Source of the DNA: Bos javanicus
Lineage: Eukaryota; Chordata; Mammalia; Artiodactyla; Bovidae
DNA length: 64,000 bases
Assembly: GCF_032452875.1 (NCBI RefSeq)
Contig: NC_083868.1
Location: forward strand, 101,676,537-101,740,536
Direction of reading: 5' to 3'
Position 1 is the first letter of the stretch. Each line of letters opens with the position of its first letter. Under the pieces are notes generated by a model that did no database searches, was not told the origin of the DNA, and worked only from the letters and a program-made list of their open reading frames with translations. Made by a program: the position numbers and the translations under genes. This document shows, piece after piece, positions 1-9,361 of the stretch.

Positions 1-504
1 TTAATCTTTCAGAATTTAGAAGATGGAGCCAGGAGTCCAAGAAGACCAAAGTGGTTCTCTTCCAGGAACGAATACCAGAAAGTAGAGAGCTGTCACTGAG
101 AGAACTCCAGAGATATGCAGGGAGTCTTTCTGATATTTGGGTGAGTAATGATTAGCTCTGCTTGAGTTGAGGTAACTATTCAACATCAGTAAAGAAAAGC
201 CCTGAAAGGTTCAGTGAAAACAGCCATGGAGTTTAGACATGTCTGGGTATACAGCCGGTTCTACATCTAATAATTCATGGCCATCATGTAGAGTACTCAG
301 AAATATTTTTCCATGGAAGTGGGCAGTATTAGGCCTACAGTAAATGCTGCATTAATTCTAACAAAGTTTAAAAGCAAGGCATGAAGGATAAAAAATTTTC
401 CAAGAAATTTAACCTTGTCCAAACATGAAACTGAAAAAAGAAAAAAAAAAAAACCTACACATTTATAGATATGTTAAAACATTTAACTCTTAAGATACGA
501 TTCA
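1..504. other. Unassigned non-coding sequence
   Basis: I recognise no gene or repeat family here. An A-rich run lies near 434-453. The last bases run into the L1 3' end that follows. Confidence 0.4.
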
Positions 505-929
505 AAATTACTGGCATCCACATTTGCAGCAACATCAATGAACTTAGAGATTCTCTTAATGAGAGAAGTCAGACAGAAAAGAAATATCATATGACATCCC
601 TTACATGTGGAGTCTAAAAAGAAATTATACAGATGAACTTACTTACAAAAAAGAGACAGAGACTCACAGACTTAGAGAATGAATTTATGGTTGCTGATGG
701 GAGGGATAGAGGAAGGGATATTTAGGGAGTTTGGGAAGGTTATGTACACTCTGCTATATTAAAATGGATAATCAACAAGAATCTGCTGTATAGCACAAGC
801 TCATACAACTCTGTTCAGTGTTATGTGGGAGCTTGGATGGAAGCAGAATTTGGAAGAGAATGGATACATATACATATATGACTCCCTTCACTGTTGACCA
901 GTATTATTACAACATTGTTAACTGGCTAT
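505..929 (+). repeat. L1 3' end, left part, split by BovB
   Basis: The sequence matches the end of L1 ORF2 and the artiodactyl L1 3' UTR: a tgcagcaacat stretch, then catgtgga.tctaaaaa, then the tail containing acaacattgtta. It stops at 929 with TAACTGGCTAT. The same 11 bases reappear at 2670-2680, where the missing tail resumes. The two parts are therefore one old L1 opened by a later BovB insertion. Confidence 0.8.
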
Positions 930-2669
930 CAGTTCAGTTCAGTTGCTCAGTCATGTCCGATTCTTTGCCATCCAATGAACTGCAGCACGCCAGGCCTCCC
1001 TGTCCATCACCAACTCCCAGAGTTTACTCAAACTCATGTCCATTGTGTCGGTGATGACATCCAGCCACCTCACCCTCTGTTGTCCCTTCTCGTCCTGCCC
1101 TCAATCTTCCCCAGGATCAGGGTCTTTTCAAATGAGTCAACTCTTCGCATCAGGTGGCCAAAGGACTGGAGTTTCAGCTTCAACATCAGTCCCTCAAATG
1201 AACACCCAGGACTGATCTCCTTTAGGATGGACTGGTTGGACCTCCTTGCAGTCCAAGGGACTCTCAAGAGTCTTCACCAACACCACAGTTCAAAAGCATC
1301 AATTCTTCGGTGCTCAGCTTTCTTTATAGTCCAACTTTCACATCCATACATGACTACTGGAAAAACCATAGCCTTGACTAGACGGACCTTTGTTGGCAAA
1401 CTAGTGTCTCTGCTTTTTAAATTTGGAGCCCAGAAAAATAAAGTCTGACACTTTCCATTCTTTCCCCATCTATTTGCCATGAAGTGATGGGACCAGATGT
1501 CATGATCTTAGTTTTCTGAATGTTGAGCTTTAAGCCAACTCTGTTACTCTCCCCTTTCACTTTCATCAAGAGGCTCTTTAGTTCTTCTTCACTTTCTGTC
1601 ATAAGGGTGGTGTCATCTGCATATCTGGGGTTATTAATATTTCTCCTGACAATCTTGATTCCAGCTTCTGCTTCCTCCAGCCCAGGGTTTCTCATGATGT
1701 ACCCTGCATCTAAGTTAAATAAGCAGGGGGACAATATACAGCCTTGACGTACTCCTTTACCTATTTGGAACCAGTCTGTTGTTCCATGTCCAGTTCTAAC
1801 TGTTGCTTCCCGACCTGTATACAGTTTTCTCAGAGGCAGGTCAAGTGGTCTGGTATTCCCATGTCTTTCAGAATTTTCCACAGTTTATTGTGATTCACAC
1901 AGTCAAAGGCTTTGGCATAGTCAATAAAGCAGAAATATATGTTTTTCTGGAACTCTCTTGCTTTTTCCATGATCCAGCAGATGTTGACAATTTGATCTCT
2001 GGTTCCTCTGCCTTTTCAAAAACCAGCTTGAACATCTGGAAGTTTATGGTTCACATATTGCTGAAGCCTGGCTTGGAGAATTTTAAGCATTACTTTACTA
2101 GCGTGTGAGATGAGTGCAATTGTGCAGTAGTTTGAACATTCATTGGCATTACCTTTCTTTGGGACTGAAATGAAAACTGACTTTTTCCAGTCCTGTGGCC
2201 ACTGCTGAGATTTCCAACTTTGGTGACATATTGAATACAGCACTTTCACAGCATCATCTTTTAGAATTTGATATAGCTTAACTGGAATCCCATCACTTCC
2301 ACTACCTTTATTCATAGGGATGCTTTCTAAGGCCCACTTGACTTCACATTCCAGGATGTCTGGCTCTAGGTGAATGTGAATGATCACACCTTCATGATTA
2401 TCTGGGTTGTGAAGATCTTTTTGTACAGTTCTTCTGTGTATTCTTGCCACCTCTTTTTAATATCTTCTGCTTCTGTTAGGTCCATACCATTTCAGTACTT
2501 TATGGAGCCCATCTTTGCATGAAATGTTCTCTTGATATCTCTAATTTTCTTGAAGAGGCCTCCAGTCTTTCCCTTTCTGTTTTTTTCCTCCATATCTTTG
2601 CATTGATCACTGAGGAAGGCTTTCTTATCTCTCCTTGCTATTCTTTGGAACTCTGCATTCAAATGGCTA
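930..2669 (-). mobile_element. BovB (RTE) LINE, 5'-truncated, copy 1
   Basis: This is the 3' 1.74 kb of a BovB element on the minus strand. On the plus strand it starts with the (cagtt) tail repeats and gctcagtcatgtccga at 930, and it ends inside the 5' part of the reverse transcriptase frame. An exact 11-bp TSD, TAACTGGCTAT (919-929 and 2670-2680), bounds it. It sits in the 3' UTR of an L1, so it is younger than that L1. The family is about 3.2 kb long, so the endonuclease half is missing. Confidence 0.95.
1070..2667 (-). pseudogene. BovB ORF2 remnant (reverse transcriptase), broken
   Basis: The BovB polyprotein copies element RNA by target-primed reverse transcription. Here only RT and C-terminal pieces remain, in at least three frames: 2492-2722, 2016-2450, 1417-1881, 1274-1480 and 1070-1267. 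The piece at 1417-1881 shows the RTE RT signature GVRQGCILSPCLFN followed by the catalytic YADD box (YADDTTLM). The 2016-2450 piece carries the upstream RT fingers (DGIPVKLYQ, WPQDWKKS). The 1274-1480 piece holds the C-terminal YGCESWTIKKAE motif. Several frameshifts and stops make it non-functional. The endonuclease domain is absent because of 5' truncation. Confidence 0.9.
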
Positions 2670-2680
2670 TAACTGGCTAT

Positions 2681-2711
2681 AACCCGATACAAAATAAAGT
2701 TTGAAAAAAAA
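2681..2711 (+). repeat. L1 3' end, right part with A tail
   Basis: aacccgatacaaaataaagt followed by an A run is the terminal piece of the L1 interrupted at 929. It supplies the missing polyadenylation-signal region and the tail. Confidence 0.75.
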
Positions 2712-2773
2712 ATGTCTGACATTCAATAAAAAAATCATTGAGAACTTTAAAATGTAGAAAATAATGTCTACAT

Positions 2774-3361
2774 TTTATGTAGTTAGAATAGGAAAAAAGG
2801 AGTCTAGAATGGCAGTGAAGAAGAAGACAAAGAAGGGTAAAGCCCATGGAAATAAAACAAAGGAAGGTCCGAGGACTGGAGTGAGAACCTCAGGTGAAAC
2901 AAACAGCCCTCCTGGCTATCCCAGTTTACATAGGGCAGGCTCAGGGGAAGGATAAAAAATATACAAATAGGAGCCAAAATTGAGCAGTGGACTCCTCTTC
3001 TCTTCTCGTCTTTTGGGTTGGCCCTCATGCCTCAAGCTTCCCTTGTGGCTCAGAGGGTAAAGCATCTGCCTGAAATGTGGGAGACCTGCATTCCATCCCT
3101 GCGTGGGTAAGATCCCCTGGAGAAGGAAATGGCAACCCACTCCATTATTATTGCCTGAAAAACCACATGGATGGAGAAGCCTTGTGGGCTACAGTCCATG
3201 GAGTTGAACAGAGTCAGACACATCTAAGCAACTTCACTTTCACTTTCATGCCTCGAGGATGTATTTGCTTGCCAAATAAAACTGAGTTGTAACACTGGTC
3301 CTTCTGTTGCTTCAAAATTTGCTGCAGTGAGACAGAACTGAGGAAATTACAAACTCCCCTG
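2774..3361 (+). mobile_element. Solo LTR of a bovid endogenous retrovirus (BTLTR1-like), copy 1
   Basis: This is about 380 bp of LTR sequence once the nested SINE is removed. It is clearly the same element as 6847-7296: agaataggaaaaa, agtc.agaatggc, gtgaga.cctcaggt and ccaaataaaactgag are shared in order. AATAAA lies at 3275-3280. A hexamer, CTACAT, stands on both sides (2768-2773 and 3362-3367), which suits a class II (ERVK-type) 6-bp duplication. No gag, pol or env sequence flanks it, so it is a solo LTR. The BTLTR1 name is from memory. Confidence 0.75.
3034..3245 (+). mobile_element. Bov-tA SINE nested in LTR copy 1
   Basis: A tRNA-derived head (cttcccttgtggctcagagg) is followed by a BovB-derived body (gaaatggcaacccactcc). 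A 9-bp TSD, TCATGCCTC, lies at 3025-3033 and 3246-3254. The uninterrupted LTR at 6847-7296 has this sequence only once, so the SINE came after the LTR. Confidence 0.95.
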
Positions 3362-3365
3362 CTAC

Positions 3366-3499
3366 ATAGCAAAGAGAAAATTAGATCATAGCAACCCCCA
3401 AATTACAAAGATGATAATAATTAGCACATAAAATTTCAATCATTATTTTAATAGTATTCCATATGTTCAAGAAACTAAAGACTGAATATGTTAAGTGGA
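3366..3499 (+). repeat. Ancient L1 (L1M-type), start of ORF1 region
   Basis: The phrase catatgttcaagaaactaaag matches the start of ORF1 in old mammalian L1s. The same ORF1 resumes near 5385, beyond a younger L1 fragment. Confidence 0.5.
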
Positions 3500-3530
3500 T
3501 TCATGAAAGATAGAGGCAAGGATTGAGAAA

Positions 3531-4268
3531 ATGCAAGAAAGGTTTAACAAGGACCTAGAAGAAATAAAAAAGAGTCAATATATAATGAATAATGCAATAA
3601 ATGAGATCAAAAACACTCTGGAGGCAACAAATGGTAGAATAAGGGAGGCAGAAGATAGGATTAGTGAAATAGAAGCTAGAATGGTAGAAACAAATGAATC
3701 AGAGAGGAAAAAAGAAAAACAAATTAAAAGAAATGAGGACAATCTCAGAGACCTCCAGGACAATATTAAACGCCACGACATTCGAATCATAGGAGTCTCA
3801 GAAGAAGACAAAAAGAAAGACTATGAGAAAATACTGGAGGAGATAATAGTTGAAAACTTCCCCAAAATGGGGAAGGAAATAATCACCCAAGTCCAAGAAA
3901 CACAGAGAGTCCCAAACAGGATGAACCCAAGGCAAAACACCCCAAGATGCATATTAATTAAATTAACAAAGATCAAACGCAAAGAACAAATATTAAAAGC
4001 AACAAGGGAAAAACAACAAATAACACATAAGGGGATTCCCATAAGGATAACAGCTGATCTTTTAAGAGAAAGTCTTCAGGCCAGGAGGGAATGGCAAGAC
4101 ATACTTAAAATGATGAAAGAAAATAACCTACAGCCCAGATTACTGTACCCAGCAAGGATCTCATTCAAATATGAAGGAGAAATCAAAAGCTTTACAGACA
4201 AGCAAAAGCTGAGAGAATTCAGCACCACCAAACCAGCTCTCCAACAAATACTAAAGAATATTCTCTAG
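3531..4268 (+). pseudogene. L1 ORF1p, N-terminally truncated but open frame (245 codons)
   Basis: L1 ORF1p is an RNA-binding chaperone that coats L1 RNA as trimers in the cytoplasm. This frame has a heptad-rich coiled coil (residues about 1-80, with INEIKNTLEATNGRIREAED), then the RRM (about 81-180, starting IRIIGVSEE), then the C-terminal domain (about 181-245, with LLYPARISF). It ends at TAG 4266-4268, just before ORF2, as in intact L1. Usual ORF1p length is about 340-370 residues, so roughly 100 N-terminal residues are missing. The ATG at 3531 is simply the first Met left in the fragment. There are no internal stops. No promoter is seen, so expression is unlikely unless it is read through. 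Confidence 0.85.
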
Positions 4269-4319
4269 ACAGGAGACACAAAAACGGTGTATAAACTCGA
4301 ACCCAAAACAATAAAGTAA

Positions 4320-5384
4320 ATGGCAACAGGATCATACTTATCAATAATTACCTTAAACGTAAATGGGTTGTATGCCCCAACCAAAAGACAAAGACTGGCT
4401 GAATGGATATAAAAGCAAGACCCCTACATATGTTGTCTACAAGAGACCCACCTCAAAACAGGGGATACATACAGACTGAAAGTGAAGGGCTGTAAAAAGA
4501 TATTCCATGCAAATAGAGATCAAAAGAAAGCAGGAGTAGCAATACTCATATCAGATAAAATAGACTTTAAAACAAAGGCTGTAAAAAGAGACAAAGAAGG
4601 ACACTACATAATGATCAAAGGATCACTCCAAGAAGAAGATATAACAATTATAAATATATATGCACCCAACATAGGAGCACCTCAATATGTAAGACAAACG
4701 CTATCAAGTATGAAAGGGGAAATTAACAATAACACAATAATAGTGGGAGACTTTAATACCCCGCTCACGCCTATGGATAGATCAACTAAACAGAAAATTA
4801 ACAAATAAACACAAACTTTAAATGATACAATAGACCAGTTAGACCTAATTGATATCTATAGGACATTTCATCCCAAAACAATGAATTTCACCTGTTTCTC
4901 AAGCACACATGGAACCTTCTCCAGGATAGATCACATCCTGGGCCATAAATCTAGCCTTGGCAAATTCAAAAAAATAGAAATCATTCCAAGCATCTTTTCT
5001 GACCACAATGCAGTAGGATTAGATCTCAATTACAGGAGAAAAACTATTAAAAATTCCAACATATGGAGGCTGAACCACACGCTGCTGAATAACCAACAAT
5101 TCACAGAAGAAATAAATAAAGAAATCAAAATATGCATAGAAATGAATGAAAATGAAAACACAACAACCCAAAACCTGTGGGATACTGTAAAAGCAGTGCT
5201 AAGAGGAAAGTTCATAGCAATACAGGCATACCTCAAGAAACAAGAAAAAAGTCAAATAAATAACCTAACTCTACACCTAAAGCAACTAGAAAAAGAAGAA
5301 ATGAGGAACCCCAGGGTTAGTAGAAGGAAAGAAATCTTAAAAATTAGGGCAGAAATAAATGTAAAAGAAATAAAAATAGAACTT
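4320..5384 (+). pseudogene. L1 ORF2 N-terminal (APE-type endonuclease) pseudogene
   Basis: ORF2p nicks target DNA and reverse-transcribes L1 RNA. The ATG at 4320-4322 begins MATGSYLSIITLNVNG, the conserved start with the endonuclease Asn. Other endonuclease landmarks follow in the same frame: LQETHLK (catalytic Glu), VGDFNTPL (Asp) and SDHNAV (Asp-His). Two in-frame nonsense codons break it, TAA at 4410-4412 (codon 31) and TAA at 4806-4808 (codon 163). The rest stays in one frame. The match to young L1 ends near 5384, before the RT domain, although the frame runs by chance to 5432. Confidence 0.85.
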
Positions 5385-6117
5385 CTAGATATGAATAATA
5401 CTATATCTAAGATATATGCTTGGAGAAATTAGTAGATTAGAAAATGAAGAATAAAATATTAGTGAATATTAGCTATAGAAAATATCCAAGATGAAAGAGA
5501 GAAAACCACTCAAAAAAAACAACAAAAAAACACAGGGCCTCAGTATATTTTGAGATAACATCAAGAAACTAAACATATATGTGATTGAAATTCTCAAAGG
5601 AGAGGAAAATGGAGGACTAAAAAAATAATAGTCTTTTTTTTTTTCAGATGTGATGAAAACTCACACACTTAAGTATAAGAAACCAGAAGAAAACTACATT
5701 AAGGTACATAATGATCAAATTTCTCAAAATCAGTGATAAAAGAAAAATCTTGAAAGCATCAGAAAAAGAAGATTCAATGCAGGAAAGGAACAAGATGACA
5801 ACAGGTTTTTTATCAGAATTAAAGTAATTAAAGACAATAAGTATTCTATTAACACAGAATGCACTATACCCAGCAACATACCTTTTAAAAGTAAGAGGAA
5901 AACCAACACTTTTATAAGTACTATAGCAGAAAGATTTCAACACCAGCAGAACTGAATTGCAAAAATAAATAAATAAATAACATGGTATAGGAAGCTCACC
6001 TTCTCACAAAGGAATAAAAAATGTCAGAAATGGTAATTACTTGGCTAAATAAAATGAGGCTTTTCTTGTAGTTATTATTATTTAAATCACTTTAAAAGAT
6101 CACTGAGTAAGGGTGGG
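5385..6117 (+). repeat. Ancient L1 (L1M-type), ORF1 region resumed
   Basis: Scattered but ordered matches to old L1 ORF1 occur: gcctcagtat...gataacatcaagaaac, gaaattctcaaaggagagga, aaaatcttgaaagcatcag, and ctatacccagcaacat. All reading frames are destroyed. It continues the element seen at 3366-3499. Confidence 0.6.
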
Positions 6118-6448
6118 GTTCAGTTCAGCTCAGTCGCTCAGTCGTGTCCGACTCTTTGCGACCCCATGAACTGCAGCACGCTAGGCTCCGTATCCATCAC
6201 CAACTCCCGGAGTTCACTGACACTCACGTCCATCAAGTTGGTGATGCCATCCAGCCATCTCATCCTCTGTGTCCCCTTCTCCTCCTGCCCCCAATCCCTC
6301 CCAGCATGAGAGTCTTTTCCAATGAGTCAACTCTTCACATGAGGTGGCCAAAGTACTAGAGTTTCAGCTTCAGCATCATTCCTTCCAAAGAAATCCCAGG
6401 GCTGATCTCCTTTAGAATGGACTGGTTGGATCTCCTTGCAGTCCAAGA
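6118..6448 (-). mobile_element. BovB 3' end fragment, copy 2
   Basis: It begins with cagttcagctcagtcgctcag and the near-consensus tgtccgactctttgcgaccc, and runs about 330 bp into the BovB 3' region before truncation at gcagtccaag. No clear TSD was found. Confidence 0.9.
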
Positions 6449-6449
6449 T

Positions 6450-6625
6450 AGGGAATGTTAAATGACTTGTAAAGGTAATGAGCTTTCTCTATAAGGTGAT
6501 GAGAATAGTCTAAAACTGGATTACAGTGATTGCTGCACAACTCTGTAACTACACTAAAAATATTGAATTTTAAACATTAAATGGGTGAATTTTATACTAT
6601 GTAAATTATATCTCAATAAAACTGT
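6450..6625 (+). repeat. Old L1 3' end
   Basis: The terminal L1 signature is present: ctaaaactggatt, gttgcacaactctg-like sequence, then aaatgggtgaattttata and ttatatctcaataaaactg. It sits inside the older L1, next to BovB copy 2. Confidence 0.6.
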
Positions 6626-6798
6626 TTCTAAAAGATAATTTTCTATTTACGCTAAAAAAACCAATATGTTGTGGGTTTATGACATGTAGAATTAAAATGT
6701 ATTACAACAGGAGCACAAAGAACAGAAGAGAAAAGTAATTTAAAAATTACATGATTAATTCAAAAGAAGGCACACAAAGAAGGAAAATAAAACAAAGG
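6626..6798 (+). repeat. Ancient L1 inter-ORF region
   Basis: ttgtgggtttatgacat and acaacaggagcacaaagaa resemble the spacer between ORF1 and ORF2 of old L1s. This places it in register between the ORF1 remnant before it and the ORF2 remnant from 7367. Confidence 0.5.
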
Positions 6799-7030
6799 TG
6801 GAATTTCCTGGTGGTCCAGTGGTTACTTCTGAACTTTCCACAGATTATGTTAAGTAGTTAAAATAGGAAAAAGAGTCCAGAATGGCGGTGGCTAAAAGAC
6901 AAGGAAGGGAAAGCCCACGGAAAATAGAACAAAGGAAGGTTCGAGGACCAGAGTGAGGGCCTCAGGTAAAATAAAGTGCACACCTGACTAGCCCAACTTA
7001 CATAGGGCAGGCCCAGGAGAAGGAAAAAAC

Positions 7031-7038
7031 ATATAAAA
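7031..7038 (+). promoter_or_regulatory. TATA-like box of LTR copy 2
   Basis: ATATAAAA lies about 130 bp before the LTR polyadenylation signal, in the usual U3 position. Activity is unknown. Confidence 0.4.
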
Positions 7039-7167
7039 AAGAGGAGCCAAAGAGCCAGGGCTCACTCTCTCTGGCGTGCTCTGTGCCTCTGTCTCTCTCT
7101 CTCCTCTTCACGTCTTTTGGGTTGGCGTGCCCTCATGCCTCAAGGATGAATTTTCCTTTATTTTCTA

Positions 7168-7173
7168 AATAAA
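7168..7173 (+). promoter_or_regulatory. Polyadenylation signal of LTR copy 2
   Basis: AATAAA within ctaaataaaactgagctg, at the same position as the signal at 3275-3280 in copy 1. Confidence 0.5.
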
Positions 7174-7366
7174 ACTGAGCTGTAATACGGAGCTGTAACA
7201 CTGTCCGTGAGCTGTGATGCATGGAGGGCTTTAATGTCCATGGCTTCAAATTTTTGTTGTGACAAGAAAGAACCAAGGAAATTACAAGCTCCCCTGACAG
7301 ATTTGAACCCTGATCAAGGAGCTAAAATCCCTCCACCCAAGAGGCATGGCCAAAAAAAAAAAAAAA

Positions 7367-8175
7367 AAGAAAGAAAACCAAAATGCTCTATTAATATAAA
7401 TAAAATGCATTTCTAAGTACAAGGTATTAAGAGGCATAAAGAGATACCAATTATTTGATACCAGTGAAATGTCTCCTTTGTCAAAATTATATAGCAGTTC
7501 TAAACACTTATACATGTAATAGAGTTTGAAAATGCATGAAGAAAAAACAAACAAACAAAAAAACCTGGAAAGAAAATAGACAAATTTTCAGTTATCTTCA
7601 GATGTTAAAAGATCTGTCTCAATAATGAGAAATACAACTAGACAGAAAATCAGTTGAGATATGGAAGACTTCAACAGTATTATCAGACATTTTCACCTAA
7701 TTGAACTTCACAGAATGCTCTGTGTAAAAATGGCAGTATACACAGCTTGTTCAAGTGCGCAGAACATTTACCAAATAGAGCATATACTGGGGCCACTATA
7801 ATTATTTCAATGAATTTTAAAATAACCAATTCATACAAATGTAGTTCTCCAACCACAAGAGAATAAGACAGCCAATAAAGTAAGTTATATGGAGTACGCA
7901 TAAATGTCTGGGAAATAAATATACTCTGAAATAACACATATCAAAGAGCTAATGAAAGGGGAAACTAAAAAGTATTTTAACTGAGATAAAAACACAGGAC
8001 AAAATATTAATATTTATAGGATGCAGTTAAAGAAGTAGGTTGGGGGAAATTTATAAAACTGATTATATTAGAAAGACCTCAAATCAATGACCTTAGCTTC
8101 TACCTTAAGAATCTTAAAAAAAAAAAAATCAAATGAAACCAATAGCAAGCAGAAGAAAGGACATAGGGCAGTTTT
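7367..8175 (+). repeat. Ancient L1 ORF2 (endonuclease) region
   Basis: The order of matches follows old L1 ORF2: gacttcaacagtattatcag, tcaagtgcgcagaac, atgcagttaaagaagt, cctcaaatcaatgacctta and gcaagcagaagaaagga. Indels and stops destroy the frame. It is the 3'-most part of the L1 that begins near 3366. Confidence 0.65.
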
Positions 8176-8209
8176 ATGAGACTGAGGCCTTAACATGTGG
8201 ACTCTTTTG

Positions 8210-8487
8210 TTTGTTCCTTGCTCAGTCATGTTCAACTCTTCATGACCCCATGGACTGTAGCTGGCCAGTCTCCTCTGTCCATGGAATTCTTCACGCCAAG
8301 AACACTGGAATGGGTTGCCATTTCCTTCTCCAGATCCTCCCTATGTTTCTTTAGATTCCTCTGTTGTGTGTGTGCATAGTGGTTCAGTTGTATTGTTGAG
8401 ACTTTTGGACTGTAGCCCACCAGGCTCCTCAGTCCATGGGATTTTTCAGGCAAGAATACTGGAATGGGTTGCCATTTTCCTTCTCCA
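8210..8487 (-). mobile_element. Bov-A2 SINE (two Bov-A units)
   Basis: Two Bov-A monomers (about 8213-8340 and 8390-8487) are joined by a tgtgtgtgtgc-containing linker. An exact TSD, GTGGACTCTTTTG, lies at 8197-8209 and 8488-8500. Confidence 0.95.
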
Positions 8488-8550
8488 GTGGACTCTTTTG
8501 CTATCTTCAAAAGATAGCATTAAAACTAAATTAAAGTGCATAATACCCAG

Positions 8551-8778
8551 CTTCCCAGGTGATCCAGTGGTAAAGGATCCCCTTACCATGCAGGAGATTC
8601 AGGAGACTTGGGTTTGATCCCTGGGCCAGGAAGAAGCCTTGGTGTAGGAAATGGCAACCACTCCGGTTATTGTTGTCAGGAAAACCCCATGGACCGAGGA
8701 ATCTGGCAGGCTACACTCTATAGGGTTGCAAAGAGTCAGAGGCAACTGAAGTGACTGTGCACGCACACAAGTGGGTAG
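8551..8778 (+). mobile_element. Bov-tA SINE
   Basis: The tRNA head starts cttcccaggtgatccagtgg, and the Bov-A body ends gagtcagaggcaactgaag. TSD AATACCCAG lies at 8542-8550 and 8779-8787. It stands 63 bp from the Bov-A2 in the opposite orientation. Confidence 0.95.
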
Positions 8779-8924
8779 AATACCCAGGTCCTGTTACAAA
8801 ATTACTTGGAGTGTGTAAAAAGCATCCATGTGGTCACAGAACTATTCTGTATTACTAATATAGGAGAGGCACAATTTTCCTTAACAATCATCTGTTAATT
8901 TTTATGAAAACACATTTCACTGGA

Positions 8925-9150
8925 AAGGCAGCACAGCATAGGAAACCTGGACTCAATTGTCTGGAGTTAAATCCTGGCATGGCTACATACTGGCTGTGAG
9001 ACCCTGAAAAAATTACTTAATTTCTCAGTATCTCAATTTTGTCTGAAAGTGTGGGTAGTTTCAGCATCTACTCTAAAAGATCATTGTAAGTATTTAATAC
9101 CCAAAAAGGTATCAAGAATGTACCTATTGTTCATAGTTAGCACTGTGTTA
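8925..9150 (+). repeat. MIR SINE
   Basis: The MIR core is recognisable: gagttaaatcctggcatggc, actggctgtgagacc, aaattacttaattt, then a decayed 3' part with gatcattgtaagtatt. This is ancient mammalian sequence. Confidence 0.8.
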
Positions 9151-9151
9151 T

Positions 9152-9361
9152 GCTGTGCTTAGTCACTCAGTCCTATCCAACTCTTTGGGACCCCATGGAC
9201 TGTAGCCCACCAGGCTCCTCTGTCTATGGGGATTCTCCAGACAAGAATACTGGAGAGGGTTGCCATGCCCTTCTCCAGGGGATCTTCCCAATCCAGGGAT
9301 GGAACCCAGGTCTCCCACATTGCAGGTGGATTCTTTACCATCTGAGCCACTAGGGAAGCCC
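9152..9361 (-). mobile_element. Bov-tA SINE
   Basis: A full reverse-orientation copy, from cttagtcactcagtcctatcc to the tRNA head ctgagccactagggaagcc. The flanks share only agcact, so the TSD is weak. Confidence 0.95.

Larger units (their letters stand above)
3500..5384 (+). mobile_element. Younger ruminant L1 fragment: partial ORF1, spacer, ORF2 endonuclease
   Basis: This is well-preserved ruminant L1 covering the second half of ORF1, a 51-bp spacer and the first third of ORF2. It lacks both the 5' UTR/N-terminal ORF1 and everything after the endonuclease domain, and I see no poly(A) at its 3' edge. Old L1 ORF1 sequence lies on both sides, so it interrupts an older element. Loss of the 3' end is unusual for ordinary target-primed insertion. 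The edges are uncertain by about 20 bp. Confidence 0.8.
6847..7296 (+). mobile_element. Solo LTR, BTLTR1-like, copy 2
   Basis: This is an uninterrupted copy of the LTR at 2774-3361. It has gtccagaatggcggtggct, a TATA-like box (7031-7038), a CT-rich tract, and AATAAA (7168-7173). ACAGATT occurs at 6840-6846 and 7297-7303, a candidate target duplication. There is no internal proviral sequence. It lies inside a tRNA-SINE, which lies inside an old L1. Confidence 0.75.
6799..7366 (+). mobile_element. tRNA-derived SINE (CHR-type), split by an LTR
   Basis: Its left half (ggaatttcctggtggtccag, about 6804-6846) and right half (gatttgaaccctgatcaagg to ggcatggcc plus poly(A), about 7297-7366) together form one cetartiodactyl tRNA-SINE. 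The LTR between them was inserted later. Confidence 0.75.

Noticed and set aside
894..1448. 184-codon plus-strand open frame
   Set aside because: It is the antisense of the BovB 3' end. The same string recurs antisense to other BovB copies (for example 41978-42532 and 55787-56449) and encodes no known domain.
2778..7296. A provirus spanning the two LTRs (same strand, 3.5 kb apart)
   Set aside because: The sequence between them is L1, BovB and SINE, with no retroviral gag, pol or env. Each LTR has its own candidate duplication, so they are independent solo LTRs.
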